A stretch of 64,000 nt of DNA from Arabidopsis thaliana (GCF_000001735.4 NC_003070.9:13076001-13140000), one strand, 5' to 3'. Positions 36,646 through 49,290 are shown, counted from the first letter of the stretch. Numbers and translations: made by a program. Notes: generated by a model from the letters alone, not told the origin.

Positions 36646-37036
36646 GCGTGGGTACGTCGCCTCAAACTCCAAGGATGATCCTGCAAAGGTTGCTGCTAGC
36701 TTCACCTCCCAGGTCGTCATCATGAACCACCTTGGTCAGATTAAAAATGGTTACACCCCAGTTCTTGATTGCCACACCTCTCACATTGCAGTCAAGTTCT
36801 CTGAGATCTTGACCAAGATTGACTGGCGTACTGGTCATGAGATTGAGAAGGAGCCAAAGTTTTTAAAGAACAGTGAGGCCGCTATTATTAATATGACTCC
36901 CACCAAGCCTATGGTGGTTGAGGCTTACTCTGCGTACCCACCCCTGGGACGTTTTGCTATTAGGGACATGAGGCAAACCGTTGGTGTTGGAGTTATCAAG
37001 AGTGTTGTCAAGAAGGACCCAAGTGGAGCCAAATGA
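36642..37036 (+). pseudogene. Elongation factor 1-alpha C-terminal fragment
   Basis: From [16 protein letters not shown] to KKDPSGAK the frame matches the last third (EF-Tu domain III) of eukaryotic eEF1A without introns or internal stops, ending about ten residues short of the normal basic C-terminus. Domains I and II, including the GTP-binding site, are missing, so it cannot bind GTP or deliver tRNA. The upstream joint is to an unrelated repeat, and the in-frame ATG at 36614 lies in that repeat. Substitutions at otherwise fixed positions ([18 protein letters not shown]) indicate loss of constraint. It is annotated as a gene in Arabidopsis as I recall, but fits a captured or retroposed fragment better. 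Confidence 0.88.
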
Positions 37037-37712
37037 TGAGACTCTCTTCTTTATGGTTGTCTCTTATCTTATGCGTTTAAACTTTGATGGCCATTTGAGC
37101 CTTTTTAATTATCTTATTGTTTTCTCTGCGACTTTATCATGGTTTTCAATTAAGCTGTTCCCGGATCATTTGCCTTAAGTACTAGTGTGACAAAATAAAA
37201 ACCCTTAATACAATATTTCTTCCTCACAAGAAAACTGAAATAGAACACACACAACGGAGTCATCGAATATGAACTTTGTTTAGCCTATGGTGTTACTATA
37301 TATAACTTTTAATCATTTTTTGTGGTGATAAAAAACTTGTTATATATAGAGACATGAATTTTTAGTCTGACCATAGAGAAAGCCAAAAGTTTTAAATAAA
37401 TTTCAGTTAGAAAAAGGTGCAAGAAACCTAAACGTTGTTCCCGATCTCGAAAGTGTAAAAAATGTTAAAAAAAACCATGGTTGCGGCCGGAGAAGAAAGA
37501 AGTGTTGGAGAAGAAATTATGGAAGCAAATAGGTCAAGAAACCGTGGTTTATTCAACTCAGGTCATGAAGGTTAAAACCTATAAACTCAAGCTAAAGTAA
37601 TTAAATTTGCTTTCTCTTATTCATTTTGTGTTTCCCTTTCCTGAGTGTTAAGAGGGAGGAACCATTATCAGAGCTAGGTTTCATGTTGAAAACTGATGTG
37701 TAAAGATGGATT

Positions 37713-37961
37713 ATGTTGATGAAGAACTGGACAATCTTTAAGCAAGATGCCTATACTAACTGGTCGTTTGTTGTTTTAAATCCGGCTATGAACTTGAAGA
37801 GCAGTAAAAAGGTAGTGTCAAAGAACATTGGTGATGCATTTTTGTCACCAGATGTCCAGATCAATGCAAAGAGATCTCTTCGTGAGGTCAACTTTCTTTG
37901 CCACTTGCATCATGATAAAATATGTTTGAGTTTCATCACTACTCTCTCATCGAGTTTATAA
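37713..37961 (+). pseudogene. MAP-kinase-like fragment (subdomains II-III)
   Basis: An 82-residue open frame contains KKVVSKNIGDAF, INAKRSLREVNFLCHLHHDKI. This fits MAP kinase sequence from the ATP-binding lysine (usually VAIKKI..AF) through the conserved DAKRTLREIKLL.HMDHEN block, in the right order and spacing. The glycine loop and everything past subdomain III are missing, and the frame ends soon after. No neighbouring exon extends it convincingly. I read it as a relic of an exon captured or left from a MAP kinase gene; chance similarity is less likely but possible. Confidence 0.5.
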
Positions 37962-38226
37962 AAGCTTTGAGTTTAATCACAGCCAATAATTAATATCAGC
38001 TGCATGTTCCATAGATACCACGTAGAGAAAATGTTTTCTTGAGATCGATGTTTACAATGCATAAGAAATTATTAATAGATGGGTCTTCTCCCTCATCAAA
38101 ATGTGCATGGAAGCAGAGCATATCTACGAAGGAGGAGGGTCGGAGATGGTGTATAAGGTCAACGGAAGGATGATTAAAAAAATCACCTTTGAGAACTGCG
38201 CTGTGAGAATAGAGGAGAAGAGAAAT

Positions 38227-38834
38227 GGAAAAAATATCATTTAATCGTCCAACTTTAAAAAATGGTCATTTTATATTGAATTTTTATAGTATATTATTTT
38301 AAACATCAACTAAACATTGACTGCTGTATTAAACATGAGATTGTATTGACCTAACCAATATATATAGACATGACATTAAAATCCGATAACGGAACCACTA
38401 ACAGTCGTTAACAATTCTGTTAGTCAAATTACCAACTTTCAAATTTAGGCTATTTTGAACATGAATTTCGTATAAGGCTATTTTAATCATCAACTAAATG
38501 TTGACCCGGCCAAAAAAAACATGATTTTAAAATCTACTAACATAACCACTAACAACTGTTATCAATCGTTAACGCACAACAAAACTAAGACAAAAAAAAA
38601 TAAAAAGAATACAAATAACCAAAACACATGACTACAGAATAGTTAACGACTGATATCGGCTTTTAGTGGTTCCGTAATCACATTTTAACGTCATGTCAAA
38701 ATTGGTCTGATCAACGCAATTTCATGTTTAATATGGCAGTCAACATTTAGTTGATATTTAAAATAGCTTACTATGAAATTCCTATATAAAATGGCCATTT
38801 TTTTAAAGTTGAATGATTACATGACATTTTTCCC
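38227..38834. mobile_element. Fold-back MULE-like element with about 200-bp inverted repeats
   Basis: The left end (ggaaaaaatatcatttaatc) and the reverse complement of the right end (gggaaaaatgtcatgtaatc) match, and similarity extends about 200 bases inward on each side. Flanks gaagagaaa (38217-38225) and gaagagaat (38835-38843) differ at one of nine positions, as expected for a Mutator-type target duplication. No protein is encoded. A 47-codon frame starting at 38100 runs into the left end and is not supported as a gene. Confidence 0.75.
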
Positions 38835-40098
38835 GAAGAGAATGTTGAGAGTGATTTTATTTTTTGTCATCAGATATTATTTAGAGTTCAGATGAACCAA
38901 GATTGCGGAAAATTGTTTATATAGGTAATATGTAGCGGTTTGACACGAATTTTTCTTGCCAAATACTCCGCTTTGACATTGGTAATACGAGAGAAAGATA
39001 AATAAAAAATATGAAATAGTCAATACACGAATTAATAAAAGACAGAAGTTAGGATAAGTAATATTTTTATATTTGCATGTTAACGTTTTCTAAAATATTA
39101 CTGATACACGTATTCTAGCAATTGTAATTGGTCAGAATTATGTAACAAGTCTTATGTTAATATGTAACTTGCTAAAGCTTAAGTTAGGAGCATGCTTCTA
39201 CATCCCATATATGATAGATATATAAATCACAAGTAAAATAAATCATATTCTTTCTTCTTGACATGATAACATATTATTTCTAATATATTTTAAATATATT
39301 AAAAATAGTAAATATATAAAAATCCCAATAAACCATCTATTATATACACTTCCGAAATCAAATCCAATATTTTTTTTAAACTATATCAACTAACTTGAAA
39401 ATATCAATTATCAAAATATATATCCGGGCTAACCCCTAGTCACATTAAAAACGGCATTTCGCCTGATTACCCGTCCAGCCTATTTTTCAAACACATTGGA
39501 ATTTACTGTGGCATAGGAGTTCTCTCTGACGTGTCCATGTTGCTCCACAAGTGGACAATTTTTTGGTAGATACTACAAAAGTATGATAGACAAAATACGA
39601 ATTTTAAAAGAGAATTAATATATAAATCTAAAAACCCATTTGTATCCAAACATGTGGTGCTCATGCACCCAATAAAGTTTATCACTACAGTCTACACCAT
39701 ATAATTTTTTATTTATATTCGTTAGCTTTTTACGAACTGCAATCAATTCGAAATATTTGAAATATATGAGCGGTCAAAGAAGGTGTATTCAATTATACCC
39801 TTCAACAAAAGAGAAAAGGCATTCTGATAAATATTTAATTTATTCTTTTGTCCATTATGTTACACATAGAGATTCAACTATATTTCCTTTAAGTGACATG
39901 CTTTTGCATCGAATAAAAAGAGTTGCAAAACTCGTTAATTATTATGCAACCAAAACAATAAATCCATTTTCTTAAATAACAATTTGGCAATCCCGAAAAG
40001 CCAACCCTAAAACCCATATTAACATTGGAGTCCTCAACAAAAGTTGCAATAAATCACACATTCACACTTTTTAAAAACCAAAGAAATCATGAAGTCTT
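38835..40098. other. Intergenic DNA downstream of TCP23
   Basis: AT-rich; no gene or ordered repeat is supported. The last part should contain the TCP23 3' untranslated region (TCP23 is on the minus strand). Confidence 0.5.
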
Positions 40099-41124
40099 TC
40101 AAGGAGAACCATCTATAGTAGGATTTTGGTCTCTAGTAGCATGATCACTCACTTGATGTTGAGGCTTTTGCTCAAGACTCATTCCGAGACCAACCCGACC
40201 ACCGTCTCCTCCTCCGCCGGAAAATAGCCCCAAATTGTTATTTTCTGCAACACCTAACCCTAACTGTTGACCTCCCACTAACATAGACCCTAGCTGAACC
40301 GACCCGATTCGACCCGGGTAATGACCCGGATTAAACGCCCACATGTGCTGTGATGGATCCTGAACGTTAGCCGGACCTCCTCCTCCTCCGACTGGTAACA
40401 TCCAAAAAGCACTACCTCCGTTTGTGGAGGCTGGCGTTGGCGCTAGTGCCCACATCGGCGGTATCATATTTTGTGTTCTTGACCGGGTCGAACCCGGATC
40501 TTGATCAGGAGCTTCGGATCCCGGTTTAGGTGATCTTGAACCGGGTTCTTGATCTAGAAAATTAGGATCTTTAAAAAGATCTTCTTCACGGAATGTTTTG
40601 GGAAGAGAAGAAGAAGAAGAATCTGTCGTGATATGATGAGGATGATAAAGCTGTTGCTGGAACCCAAAAACGGCAGCGTTTTGAGCCGCTCTTCCCATGT
40701 GGAAAGATTTAGACAGTGGAGCTGAAAGAGTAGAGCCACTGCTTCGAAGAGAGATGTTCAAAGTAGAGATATTCGCCGGTATGGTTCCAGTTCCGGTGGC
40801 TGCGATGATAGCTGGCTCCGCTTGTTGGAGCAGCCACTCTATAGTCTCGCCGTCCGATTTGTGTTGTAACTCACGTGTTAGTTGGAAGACACGTGCTGCG
40901 CAGATAGCCGGCATACGTATCCTCCGGCCACGTCCGTCTACTTTGATGTGACGGTCCTTGGACGGTCGTTTTGCGGGTGTTTTAGCGGCGGTGACGGTGG
41001 TGGTAGTGGAGTTTGGAGCAGTGGTGGTTAATGAGACTGAACCGGAGATTGGTCCCATGGATGGGACCAGATGGGCCGAACCAGTGGTGTTGTTGTTGCT
41101 CTGGTTGTTGTTGTGGGACTCCAT
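40099..41124 (-). CDS. TCP23: Class I TCP transcription factor (TCP23)
   Basis: A single uninterrupted exon of 341 codons. Residues about 53-110 form the TCP domain: basic region [17 protein letters not shown] followed by helices containing [33 protein letters not shown]. The short basic region with this form marks class I (PCF) members, which bind GTGGGNCC/TGGGCY-type sites in the nucleus, often upstream of growth and cell-cycle genes. The N-terminus is Asn/Ser/Thr-rich, and the C-terminus has Gly-rich and Pro-rich low-complexity stretches typical of the family. The intronless structure is normal. The identity is from memory of AT1G35560; related class I genes are alternatives. Confidence 0.93.
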   Translation of the reverse strand: MESHNNNQSNNNTTGSAHLVPSMGPISGSVSLTTTAPNSTTTTVTAAKTPAKRPSKDRHIKVDGRGRRIRMPAICAARVFQLTRELQHKSDGETIEWLLQQAEPAIIAATGTGTIPANISTLNISLRSSGSTLSAPLSKSFHMGRAAQNAAVFGFQQQLYHPHHITTDSSSSSLPKTFREEDLFKDPNFLDQEPGSRSPKPGSEAPDQDPGSTRSRTQNMIPPMWALAPTPASTNGGSAFWMLPVGGGGGPANVQDPSQHMWAFNPGHYPGRIGSVQLGSMLVGGQQLGLGVAENNNLGLFSGGGGDGGRVGLGMSLEQKPQHQVSDHATRDQNPTIDGSP

Positions 41125-43381
41125 ATTGCTTATAAAATTTATAAATTATGGGGAAAAAAACACACAAGAAAATGGAATAAACAAACAAACAAACTTGTAC
41201 TGAATTTTTACTTATAACCTATAAATTCTTGGAGTATTTTTTTTTTCTGGTGGGGCTATGAGTTTGTGTTGACTGTTGTTTACTTGTTTGGAGAAAGAGA
41301 GAGTGAGAGGAAGAAGATGAAGCAGCTTGTAGAAAAGAGAGAGAGACTTTCACTTTCTTTTTCTTTTGTGTTTTATTTTCATTTGTAGTCCCACTAGGTT
41401 TTTGTAGTAGAGAGTAGAGACCAATATTTGCTGTTTCCACACCAAATGATCACTTAACCTTTTTTTGTTTGGTTATTATCACACTTACTATATTGTAGTA
41501 TAAAAATAATTATGCGCCGAATGTATTGAATTTTGGTCTAACTTTGTGAGACTAAAACTATTTTTAGCAATGGACTATGAAAAGTTTGGAAGTGTTTTAC
41601 ATGATTGAAAAAGGTGTGGATTGTCTAAGATTATAATTTTGGGGCATTTTTGTTGCAATCTTTAGATTGTAGGGATCTATTTGTTGGTTTCCTTATAAAG
41701 TTTGGCTTTTAGGTTGGATTTTGCATGGGTGGGAAACGTTGAATGTTCTATGGGGGAAAAGAAAAAAACTAATCACTAATCATAGAGCCAATTTACACCC
41801 AATATAATAGTGTTTTAATATTATTTATTTTTTTAATAATTTACTGATAATAACACAAATGTCTCTTTCTTTGATTCTCTATTTTGTCTTTGTTATCCGA
41901 ATTTGATGAAAGACTTGTTGAGAGATAAGGACCACTGTTTTTATTAACGATGATACTAATAATTGAAGACTATATATAAAGGCTTCAATTCTTTTCCCAT
42001 CTGCCAAATTAGCACCCACAGACATAGGTTATATATAACTAATCATCTCAACTACAATTTTTCTCAACGAAACCTATACATCTCATTCTAGATGTGAAAA
42101 CTGTCTAAGAATAGTCCAATTTCAGCCTACTATGTTATATGCACATGTATCAGGGTGTTAACAAAGTATTCGAAATCAAAAAGTTTTAAGGAAAATAATT
42201 ATGCAAGCGTAGTAAATCAATTAGTTTATTGATATTCACGTTGCTCTTAGTGATTAACCATGTATGTATAATCATATTAGTATTAATGCCTATTAACTGA
42301 TTTATTGCAATATTTTAATTCATAATTGAATATTTAGACTGTATTATTGTTTCATTTTTTATATCAATTAAATTCCTTTATTAGGTTTTATGTTTTTATC
42401 AATCCAAAACCATATAATATATTATATTGCTAGCTATACCATTCGGAATCTTAATTTGGACACGAGCTTGAGCTTTTTGGCTGTTCTTAATGTAAGTTAC
42501 ATGTACGCACCGTGAGCTAAATTATAGATAACAATGAAAGTGAAACCAAACCACTATAAAAAAAACTTTATATTTGAACAGTATATTTTATATAATTTAT
42601 ATATATATATATATATATATATGCAATTATATTTTGAACTGTATATATAATCTCTCTTATTTTTTATTTTCCTGAAAAATAATTGTTGAGACAGATGCAC
42701 GTGTAAGCATTAGCAGTGAAAGAAAACAGTAAAACAGTCAGAGATAGTTGAAGAAGTACAAGAAGCGAGTGATAAAAAAACGTGATGTTTGGTCTGAAAC
42801 TCTGGATCCTCCCACGGTCCATTGTCTTGTCTCTGTTCTCTCCAAAAAGTGAAAATGTTCATTTACAAGACCATATAGTATGTAGCCTTGTTCAAGATTC
42901 TGTTAGAGCACCTTCATTGGATGGAGACTCATTGAGTATCTAAGAAATAAACTATTAATATTTTTTTATATACATTTATTTTTAAATAAATTATTTTAAT
43001 TGCTTAAAAAAGTATAAAAGTATCAACCAATTAATGTTTTAAATGTGTAGGCAAGACGTTAAAAATAAAATAAAATGGTGAGAGAGTGAAAGTGTTAATC
43101 ACTCTTCGACCATATATATCTCTAAAATGGTGCTTTTAAATTGTTTTAGAATCATCTACTGCCTAAAAAGCCCATGCTTTACAGGTTTTAGCTTTGGGTT
43201 GGTCTTGTGTGTAGGTATGATCTCATGAGTTCTCATCCAAAAAACAATTCTACTCTCTTTCATTCCCTTTAATTTCACTCATCCCATTTTACATTTCTTG
43301 TAAAAAGTTTCCTCAACCTTTCACTTCTCTTTGATACCACCTAGATACATAGAATCTCGTATTTCTATAATCTTGTGATAT
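41125..43381. other. TCP23 upstream region and intergenic DNA
   Basis: Immediately upstream of TCP23, a GA/CT-rich stretch at 41285-41345 probably lies in the leader or core promoter. Further out are a TA microsatellite (42598-42621) and a MITE-like block from about 42904, whose start gttagagcaccttcattgga resembles the outer motif near 541. No additional gene is supported. Confidence 0.5.
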
Positions 43382-43392
43382 ACATCGTACTT

Positions 43393-44282
43393 TTTTTTTT
43401 TTTTTTTTTAATGTAATGTTAAATTAAATCCAAAAAAAAAATAGCGTTTTTACATCTATGTGCAACATTTTGTTGAAAAAACTGGAGCAAAAACTAGAAT
43501 ACAATCTAAAAATTGTTTCTCATTCTCTCATCGCAAACCAAGCTTGTAAGCCCTTGTCATATCTCTTATCTCCACTTGCTTTGATCGAACAAAGCTGGTT
43601 CCGAGTTTGTTTGTCTATTCATTTGATTAAAAGAGCTGCTGAGTTTGGTTTCTCTCCATGATTCCTTCCGTTCCTTTCGCGCCAAATGGTGTGTACCGTG
43701 GCTTGAAAGAGATATCGCGCAAAGAAACTGTCAAGCGGTGTCATCCAAGAGCCGGAGATGGCTTGTATCAGGTCTTGCCAATGTGTAGAAAATCTGTCTC
43801 CATAGATTCCTCTTGCTAAGTTACTCCAAACTATCGAAGCAAAGTCACAGGAGAAGAAGAGATGATCCCGGGTTTCGGGAGCGTTGTGACATAGCACACA
43901 AGCGGCTGACTGACCTCCATTCCAATGAGTCATTCTGTCTCCTGTTGAGAGTCGGTTAAGAACTGCTAACCAAACACAAAAAGAGTACTTTGGCGTGGAA
44001 TGACCAAACCAAACACCCTTATACCAATCAACGTCCATGGATATGGTCCGCATATGATTCAAGGTCTCTTTAGTCAAGAACTGTGGCTTATATACGTCAT
44101 TTTTACCTTTCCAAAGAACAATGTCCTCATCCTCTGTTCTATCGTTTCTTTGTTGTAAGAGAGCTGTTTCTATGGCCTGAAGGTGAGTAGATCTGTGTCG
44201 TCTTTGTCTATAGCCTTCCCAAGCCTCTGCTACTGTTTTATGCTTACTTATTCCAAGATCAATTTGCCCCCGATCACCTACA
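43393..44282 (-). mobile_element. 5'-truncated LINE retrotransposon
   Basis: The 11-base sequence acatcgtactt flanks the block at 43382-43392 and 44283-44293; the minus-strand 3' end is a long poly(A) (T run at 43391-43409). An open frame on the minus strand (43619-44296, its first codons in target DNA) encodes the C-terminal part of a plant LINE ORF2, including a zf-RVT domain with CVLCHNAPETRDHLFFSC and surrounding tryptophans. The reverse transcriptase and endonuclease parts are absent, so the copy was dead on arrival. Confidence 0.9.
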
Positions 44283-44293
44283 ACATCGTACTT

Positions 44294-45288
44294 CAATATT
44301 TCTTCCTCCGATAATTTTAGAATACTTTTTCAATGCTTTGTTTTTCCTTCTCTCATAGCATGTGACTAATATTGACAATCTTCTAACTCGTCTTTGCATG
44401 AAATGTTGTGGGAGACTCTTGTCTCAATGGTTCTTCCATAGTTAATTTTTCTGTTTCAGTTAAATGTATTTCAAATTTAGCTTTTAAATTTTGTTTGGGC
44501 ATGTCTGTCTTCTGACTTTGTAAATAACTTTTTCGTTTCGAGGTAATATATATTCACAAGTTATAAAGAAAAAAAAAAAATGTTGACGATCTTACTCCGT
44601 TTTCAAATGTGTTAACAGCCACTTTTTCTGGTAGATTTTCCGGTGAAAGCACTAATTAGAAAACCAGTTTTTGGACATGATGGAATCCTCGTCGAGAACA
44701 TTATATGCTGGTGTATTGGAATGTCATAAATAGAGTTTGCTTCGGTGAGAAATGGAGGTGTAAAATAGCTAGCTTAGAAAACTTGAAATGTTGACTTAAC
44801 GGTCAAATGGTGTACATTTTGAAGAAAAAAGGAGAAACTTAAACCACGTGTATTAATATTACCAAAAGGAGAAACTTAAACCACGTGAAAATCAGTTTGT
44901 TGTGCCATACCAAAAGGCCGGCGATGCTGTATCGTGCCGACTCGGGCTGGATATGTGATTTGGGAAATGGGCCAATGAGTCAATGACCCAATGATTCTTT
45001 TTCCAAAGAATTGTATTAGCCGACAAATATTTTTGTTTAATTGTTTGACACAAAATCAATGTACATCAATTCACAATAAAGTCTCATTCTTCTTTTGTCT
45101 ACATGAACGTCGAGTGATGCCCATCAGAATACAAAACCAGGATTATTGTGCAGTTTATTTAAATAAATAGAAATATATACATTTTTGACATAAATGAGAC
45201 AAGAAAATTATTTACATCATTTAAATAAACATCATCTTGTTTTACTATACTAAATACAAGACTATAGTCGATATTTAGTCAAATGGAT
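44294..45288. other. Intergenic DNA
   Basis: No gene supported. A short direct repeat (aaaggagaaacttaaaccacgtg near 44827 and 44864, about 37 bases apart) contains CACGTG-like sequence. The rest is unremarkable AT-rich DNA. Confidence 0.45.
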
Positions 45289-45994
45289 TATCAGGATTCC
45301 TTTTCCTTTGTAAGAAATTCAAGCCGAAGAAACAAGAGTCCAGAGAGAAAAAAGAAAGTAAAAATAACAGAATCGTAATATTCCTCATTAAGTGTTTAAT
45401 GTGTACATTGTAAAGTATTTATACTTGTCGATTAACATCACAAAGCTTATTCATTCTACTTTCTGATTTCAATTTATTTCATATAAATTATACGTTGCAC
45501 TTGTAGTAAAAACACTATTTTTTTAATCTAATTTAACATTATTTTCAAAAAAAAAAAACTGTGATGTTGCGGATTGAAATTGTTCGATGTTGCATCAAGA
45601 AAAGATGGACGAAATGGATTTGATTCCATAGTTGAAAGAAGATCAAAAGATGATAGAGATTACTTTGAAAAGAGATTTAGAAGAGAATCGGAAGCAATTA
45701 GGTCAGAAAATGAAAATGAAGAAACTCAGATTTCACTCACGAACACGAATTGAAGAATCGCGAGGAAAATGATACAACATGAATCAGAAAGAAATTGAAA
45801 GAGATGAATGAGAACGAATTTCGATTGAAGAGAAGCTCATGATCGGAGAAGCTCTGATACAATATTAGGATTCTTTCTCCTCTATAACAAACTCAAGCTG
45901 AAGAAACAAGAGTTAAAAAAGAGAAAGTAAAAATAACAGAATCGTATTATTTCTCATTAAGTGTTTAATGTGTACATTGTAAAGTATTTATACT
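45289..45994 (-). mobile_element. TRIM-like miniature LTR element
   Basis: Direct repeats of about 135 bases (45289-45425 and 45863-45994) share long identical stretches such as cattaagtgtttaatgtgta. Just inside the right repeat, gctctgata (45851-45859) is the reverse complement of TATCAGAGC, the primer-binding site for initiator methionine tRNA, so the element reads on the minus strand. The 440-base interior encodes no polyprotein. The size fits a terminal-repeat retrotransposon in miniature or a deleted Copia element. Its outermost bases and target duplication are unclear. Confidence 0.7.
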
Positions 45995-46459
45995 CAAATA
46001 CACTTTTACCGTAAGAGTAAAATACTCATTATATGGATAAGTTTAATTTAGAATAGTGTTACATTATCCTAATTATATATGTACTGAAATCAATCGACCA
46101 AATGAGTGAGGCTTTTGGTATTGAATTTGAGTGGAGGCTAACTTCAAATCATGATTATAATAAAGATAATTTCACCTATTACACCAATAAGAATCGGTCA
46201 TTTCAGCTTATTGAAAGATATTCATATTGCAATAGCGCCAAAATGCAAATTATTAAAAAAAAAGGTGTAATTTCGATAAAAACGGCAAACGAGCTTTTCC
46301 CATTTTCTTTTTCCTTACTTGCAAAGCAAGAAAGAAAGCAATCAATAAAAAGTCTATGTCCCCGCACAAGTTTTCAATAACATTATCATACAAACAACAA
46401 CAACAAAAAATCATATCGTGGCAAATATTAGAACCGGAACAAAAACCTAAAGCGGTTTT
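45995..46459. other. Spacer and CINV1 3' untranslated region
   Basis: AT-rich sequence downstream of CINV1. A 92-codon frame at 46102-46380 matches nothing I recognise and has irregular composition; I do not support it as a gene. Confidence 0.45.
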
Positions 46460-48808
46460 TCAGAGTTGTGGCCAAGACGCAGATCGCTTGATGACTGGTT
46501 TCATGAGTTTGTCTTCTTCAAGAGAGATCATACCAATGTGTGAAGGATCTTCTAGCAACATTTTCGCCACTAAGTAACCTGCGATTGACCAAGTCTGGTA
46601 TTTCCTTGCCTGTTTTCCAACGTACCTTCCGAGCTTACCGTCGTAATACTCTGGCCAACAGTCTCGGTGAAGACGCGATTCTATGAGGTCAACCGCGCGT
46701 CTTGCGATCTGCGGTCTCCCTGTCTTAATGCACGCTGCTGTTAGCTGCCACAGCAAAACTGTACATTGAGCAGAGAAACAAAAAGGCGGTCAGATTCTGT
46801 ATTCAATTTTATTGACAAATTTAACACTACACAACATGATGTTCATTATTCAATCTATCAAAACATTTCAAAACAAAATATATCAAAGGTTGCCACAAAT
46901 GTATATATTTAAGAAAGAAATGCGATCATAAGATACAAAAGTTGAACCAAACTAAAATGTATCTATACGTTCATATGAATAATCCAAACCACAACCAAAC
47001 TGTAGCTAAACTAAGTACTGAGTTTTTATAACTAAAATCTAGCTAAACTATCTTAAATGAATATTTCTGTTCTTATGCCAGTCTACAAAAAAAAATTGAA
47101 ACCCAAATCAAACCGAAAAAAACCCTAATGGCTAGGTCTAGCGAAAATCTCAGTTAAGCGAGATAAGAAATGTCTCATGCAATCAGTCTCCAGGGAAAGA
47201 AAAAAGACCTGGCCAAGATCCACCATTGTGGTAGCTCCACCGTGTGTTCTTGGGGTCACAGCCAGTAACGATGCGCCACTCATGGCCCTCGAGGCATGGA
47301 TAACAAATCTTGAGAGGCATCTCACCTACAAGCTCTGCCCACCGGTGCTCAAGGAGGTCCATAATGGCCATGGATTGATCTGGAGTGGCCAATGAAGAAA
47401 GTATGGAGACACAATTACCGAGTGCGAACCACCGGAAATCCATATGGGCAGGTCCTACGTTTCCCACAAAGTAGCCTCCACGGAGAGGCATGAAGTCGAA
47501 AACCCACTCGGGTATAGAATCAGGCATCACATTGAACTTGTTCACCGCCGTGTGAGAGTATTCCTCAGTCTTGAACCTTTTTAAACAAATGTACTATAAG
47601 TTATAGTGATCTTTTGTGACTCTACATATCATCTAAAGCAAATGAAATAACTATACCTGTAAATGTCATTGAGGTTCTGATGATCAAGCCAGAAGTAATT
47701 GCGCATATGGAAGCTCAAGGCATGAAGTCGCTTAACGATCCTCTCAATGACCTCTCTGCCATCTCCATCGGGCTTTAACATCGACAAAGCAGATCTCAAA
47801 GCCATGAAGAACAACGCTTGGATCTCAATGGGATACCCATAAACACCCTTCAAATACAGGAAAAAAAAGAAATCAATCTTAATAGCCAAACAAAACAAGA
47901 AACAACAATCAGTTTCGATCAAAGATTGCTTTTAATACCATTCTTCGATCAATCATGGAACATCCATCAGCACAAAGCAGTGTAGGAAACGTGTCAAACC
48001 CTTCAGCTAAGCACAAAGACAAGATCAGTTTCATTCCCTTTTGACACTCTGGTGTCTCAGAGAGAGTCAAATCTCCAGTAGATTTGGTATAAGCACGAAG
48101 AAGAATAATCCACCAGAACCCTGAATCTACAGGAGCCACACGTCCAATAGCACTCTCACCGAAATCCGCAACAATGTTATCCGTTTCACGGATAGGATCA
48201 TGAAGCACCTTGAAACTTGCAGGCATCACACCTTCTCCTAACTTAAACCGATCCACACGTTTCTCCCAACCTTGCAGCTGAAGTGTCTTAAGCAAAAAAT
48301 GCTTCACTATATCCGGTTCTCCATTCATCAGAAACGCCAACGCACTCGGTACAAAATCCCTCACAAACACCTACAACAACCGCAAAAAAAACATTTTGAA
48401 ACGTTTTGAGATAAAACCATGAAAACTTTTCGATAGTTTTACCTGATCATAGTTCAAGACTTCATCGGTAGTATTATCAACCGCGGCAAGAGTACCAACA
48501 GGTTGACCACGGAAGAAGACCATTGACCTTCTTAAAGCCTCCCAAGCTTCAGCCATCATAGGATGAGGCTCAAAGGAGTTTCTAGCAGAAGAAAGAGGCG
48601 TATCAAGCACCGATCTACCTCGCGGCGAATCGTGTATACCGTCATGTCTACTGTAACCAGTCGATAGCTCACTCATCGATCTTTCATCAAACGATCTCTT
48701 CCTTTCGATCTTCAATCTTGGTTTATCCAAAGCTCGAGTCAAATCAAGATCATCCATCTCAGATAAAGAACAGTGTGATCCTACAGCTCTTAGTCCAACA
48801 CCTTCCAT
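46460..48808 (-). CDS. CINV1: Cytosolic alkaline/neutral invertase (CINV1)
   Basis: Five coding exons on the minus strand (48443-48808, 47939-48370, 47657-47847, 47209-47576, 46460-46758) with matching phases give 551 residues, the length I recall for CINV1 (AT1G35580). The protein is a GH100 neutral invertase that splits sucrose into glucose and fructose. There is no transit or signal peptide, so it should act in the cytosol (or nucleus). The N-terminal 90 residues are Ser/Arg-rich and likely disordered; the rest is the catalytic (alpha/alpha)6 barrel, with well-known blocks such as [38 protein letters not shown] and HNGGSWPVLLWQL visible across exon joints. The ATG at 48808 is the first in frame with the recognisable N-terminus. 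A 5' leader intron is likely (see next entry). Arabidopsis CINV1 is known to be important for root growth and sugar signalling. Confidence 0.95.
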
Positions 48809-49290
48809 TATAACACTAAACCAAGATCTAAAATCAAAACAATAAGATCAATGAGATTGTTATAACTCCTAATCCAAAAAAAAAAAAAAAACTCGTGTAG
48901 TTGGAACACGCGAAATAAACACATTGCATCTAATTTTTATTCGAATATAAAATTATGCTTGAAGCTGTTCTTATTCGAAATCATAAACAGATCAAGATCT
49001 ATAACGAGAAACAGAGTCAACTTCAAGTAAAGCTACAGAGACCAGAAAAAAATCAGATCTAAAAATCTACCAAACGAAATCGAAAGAAAGGAGAAGAAGA
49101 AACAGTGAGAGAGAGACCTCTGGTGTTGAGTAAGTGAGAAAAGTCGTCGGCGGCGGCGGTGGCGGTGGCGGTGGAGGCGGAGGCGGAGGAGGAGAAAATG
49201 ATCTCCGACGTGAAATGAGAGAAGAGAGAAGACGGAGAGATTTATAGGAGAGGGAAGAAGAAGGAAAAAAAAAAAACGATAGAGTGAAGA
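48809..49290 (-). promoter_or_regulatory. CINV1 5' leader with probable intron and GGC/GGA repeat
   Basis: On the minus strand, a donor-like caccagag|gtctctct near 49118 and an acceptor-like ttttag|atcttgg near 48828 suggest a leader intron of about 290 bases. Upstream of it, 49147-49194 is a trinucleotide-type repeat (CCG/CCT/CCA on the coding strand). The core promoter lies beyond. The intron call is inference from splice motifs. Confidence 0.5.

Noticed and set aside
38100..38243. 47-codon ORF (start 38100) with plausible composition
   Set aside because: It ends inside the terminal repeat of a MULE-like element and has no recognised relative.
39757..39975. 72-residue plus-strand ORF downstream of TCP23
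   Set aside because: No recognisable motif, AT-rich codons, no splice or promoter context.
46102..46380. 92-residue ORF downstream of CINV1
   Set aside because: No motif, unusual composition, and it overlaps the expected CINV1 3' untranslated region on the opposite strand.
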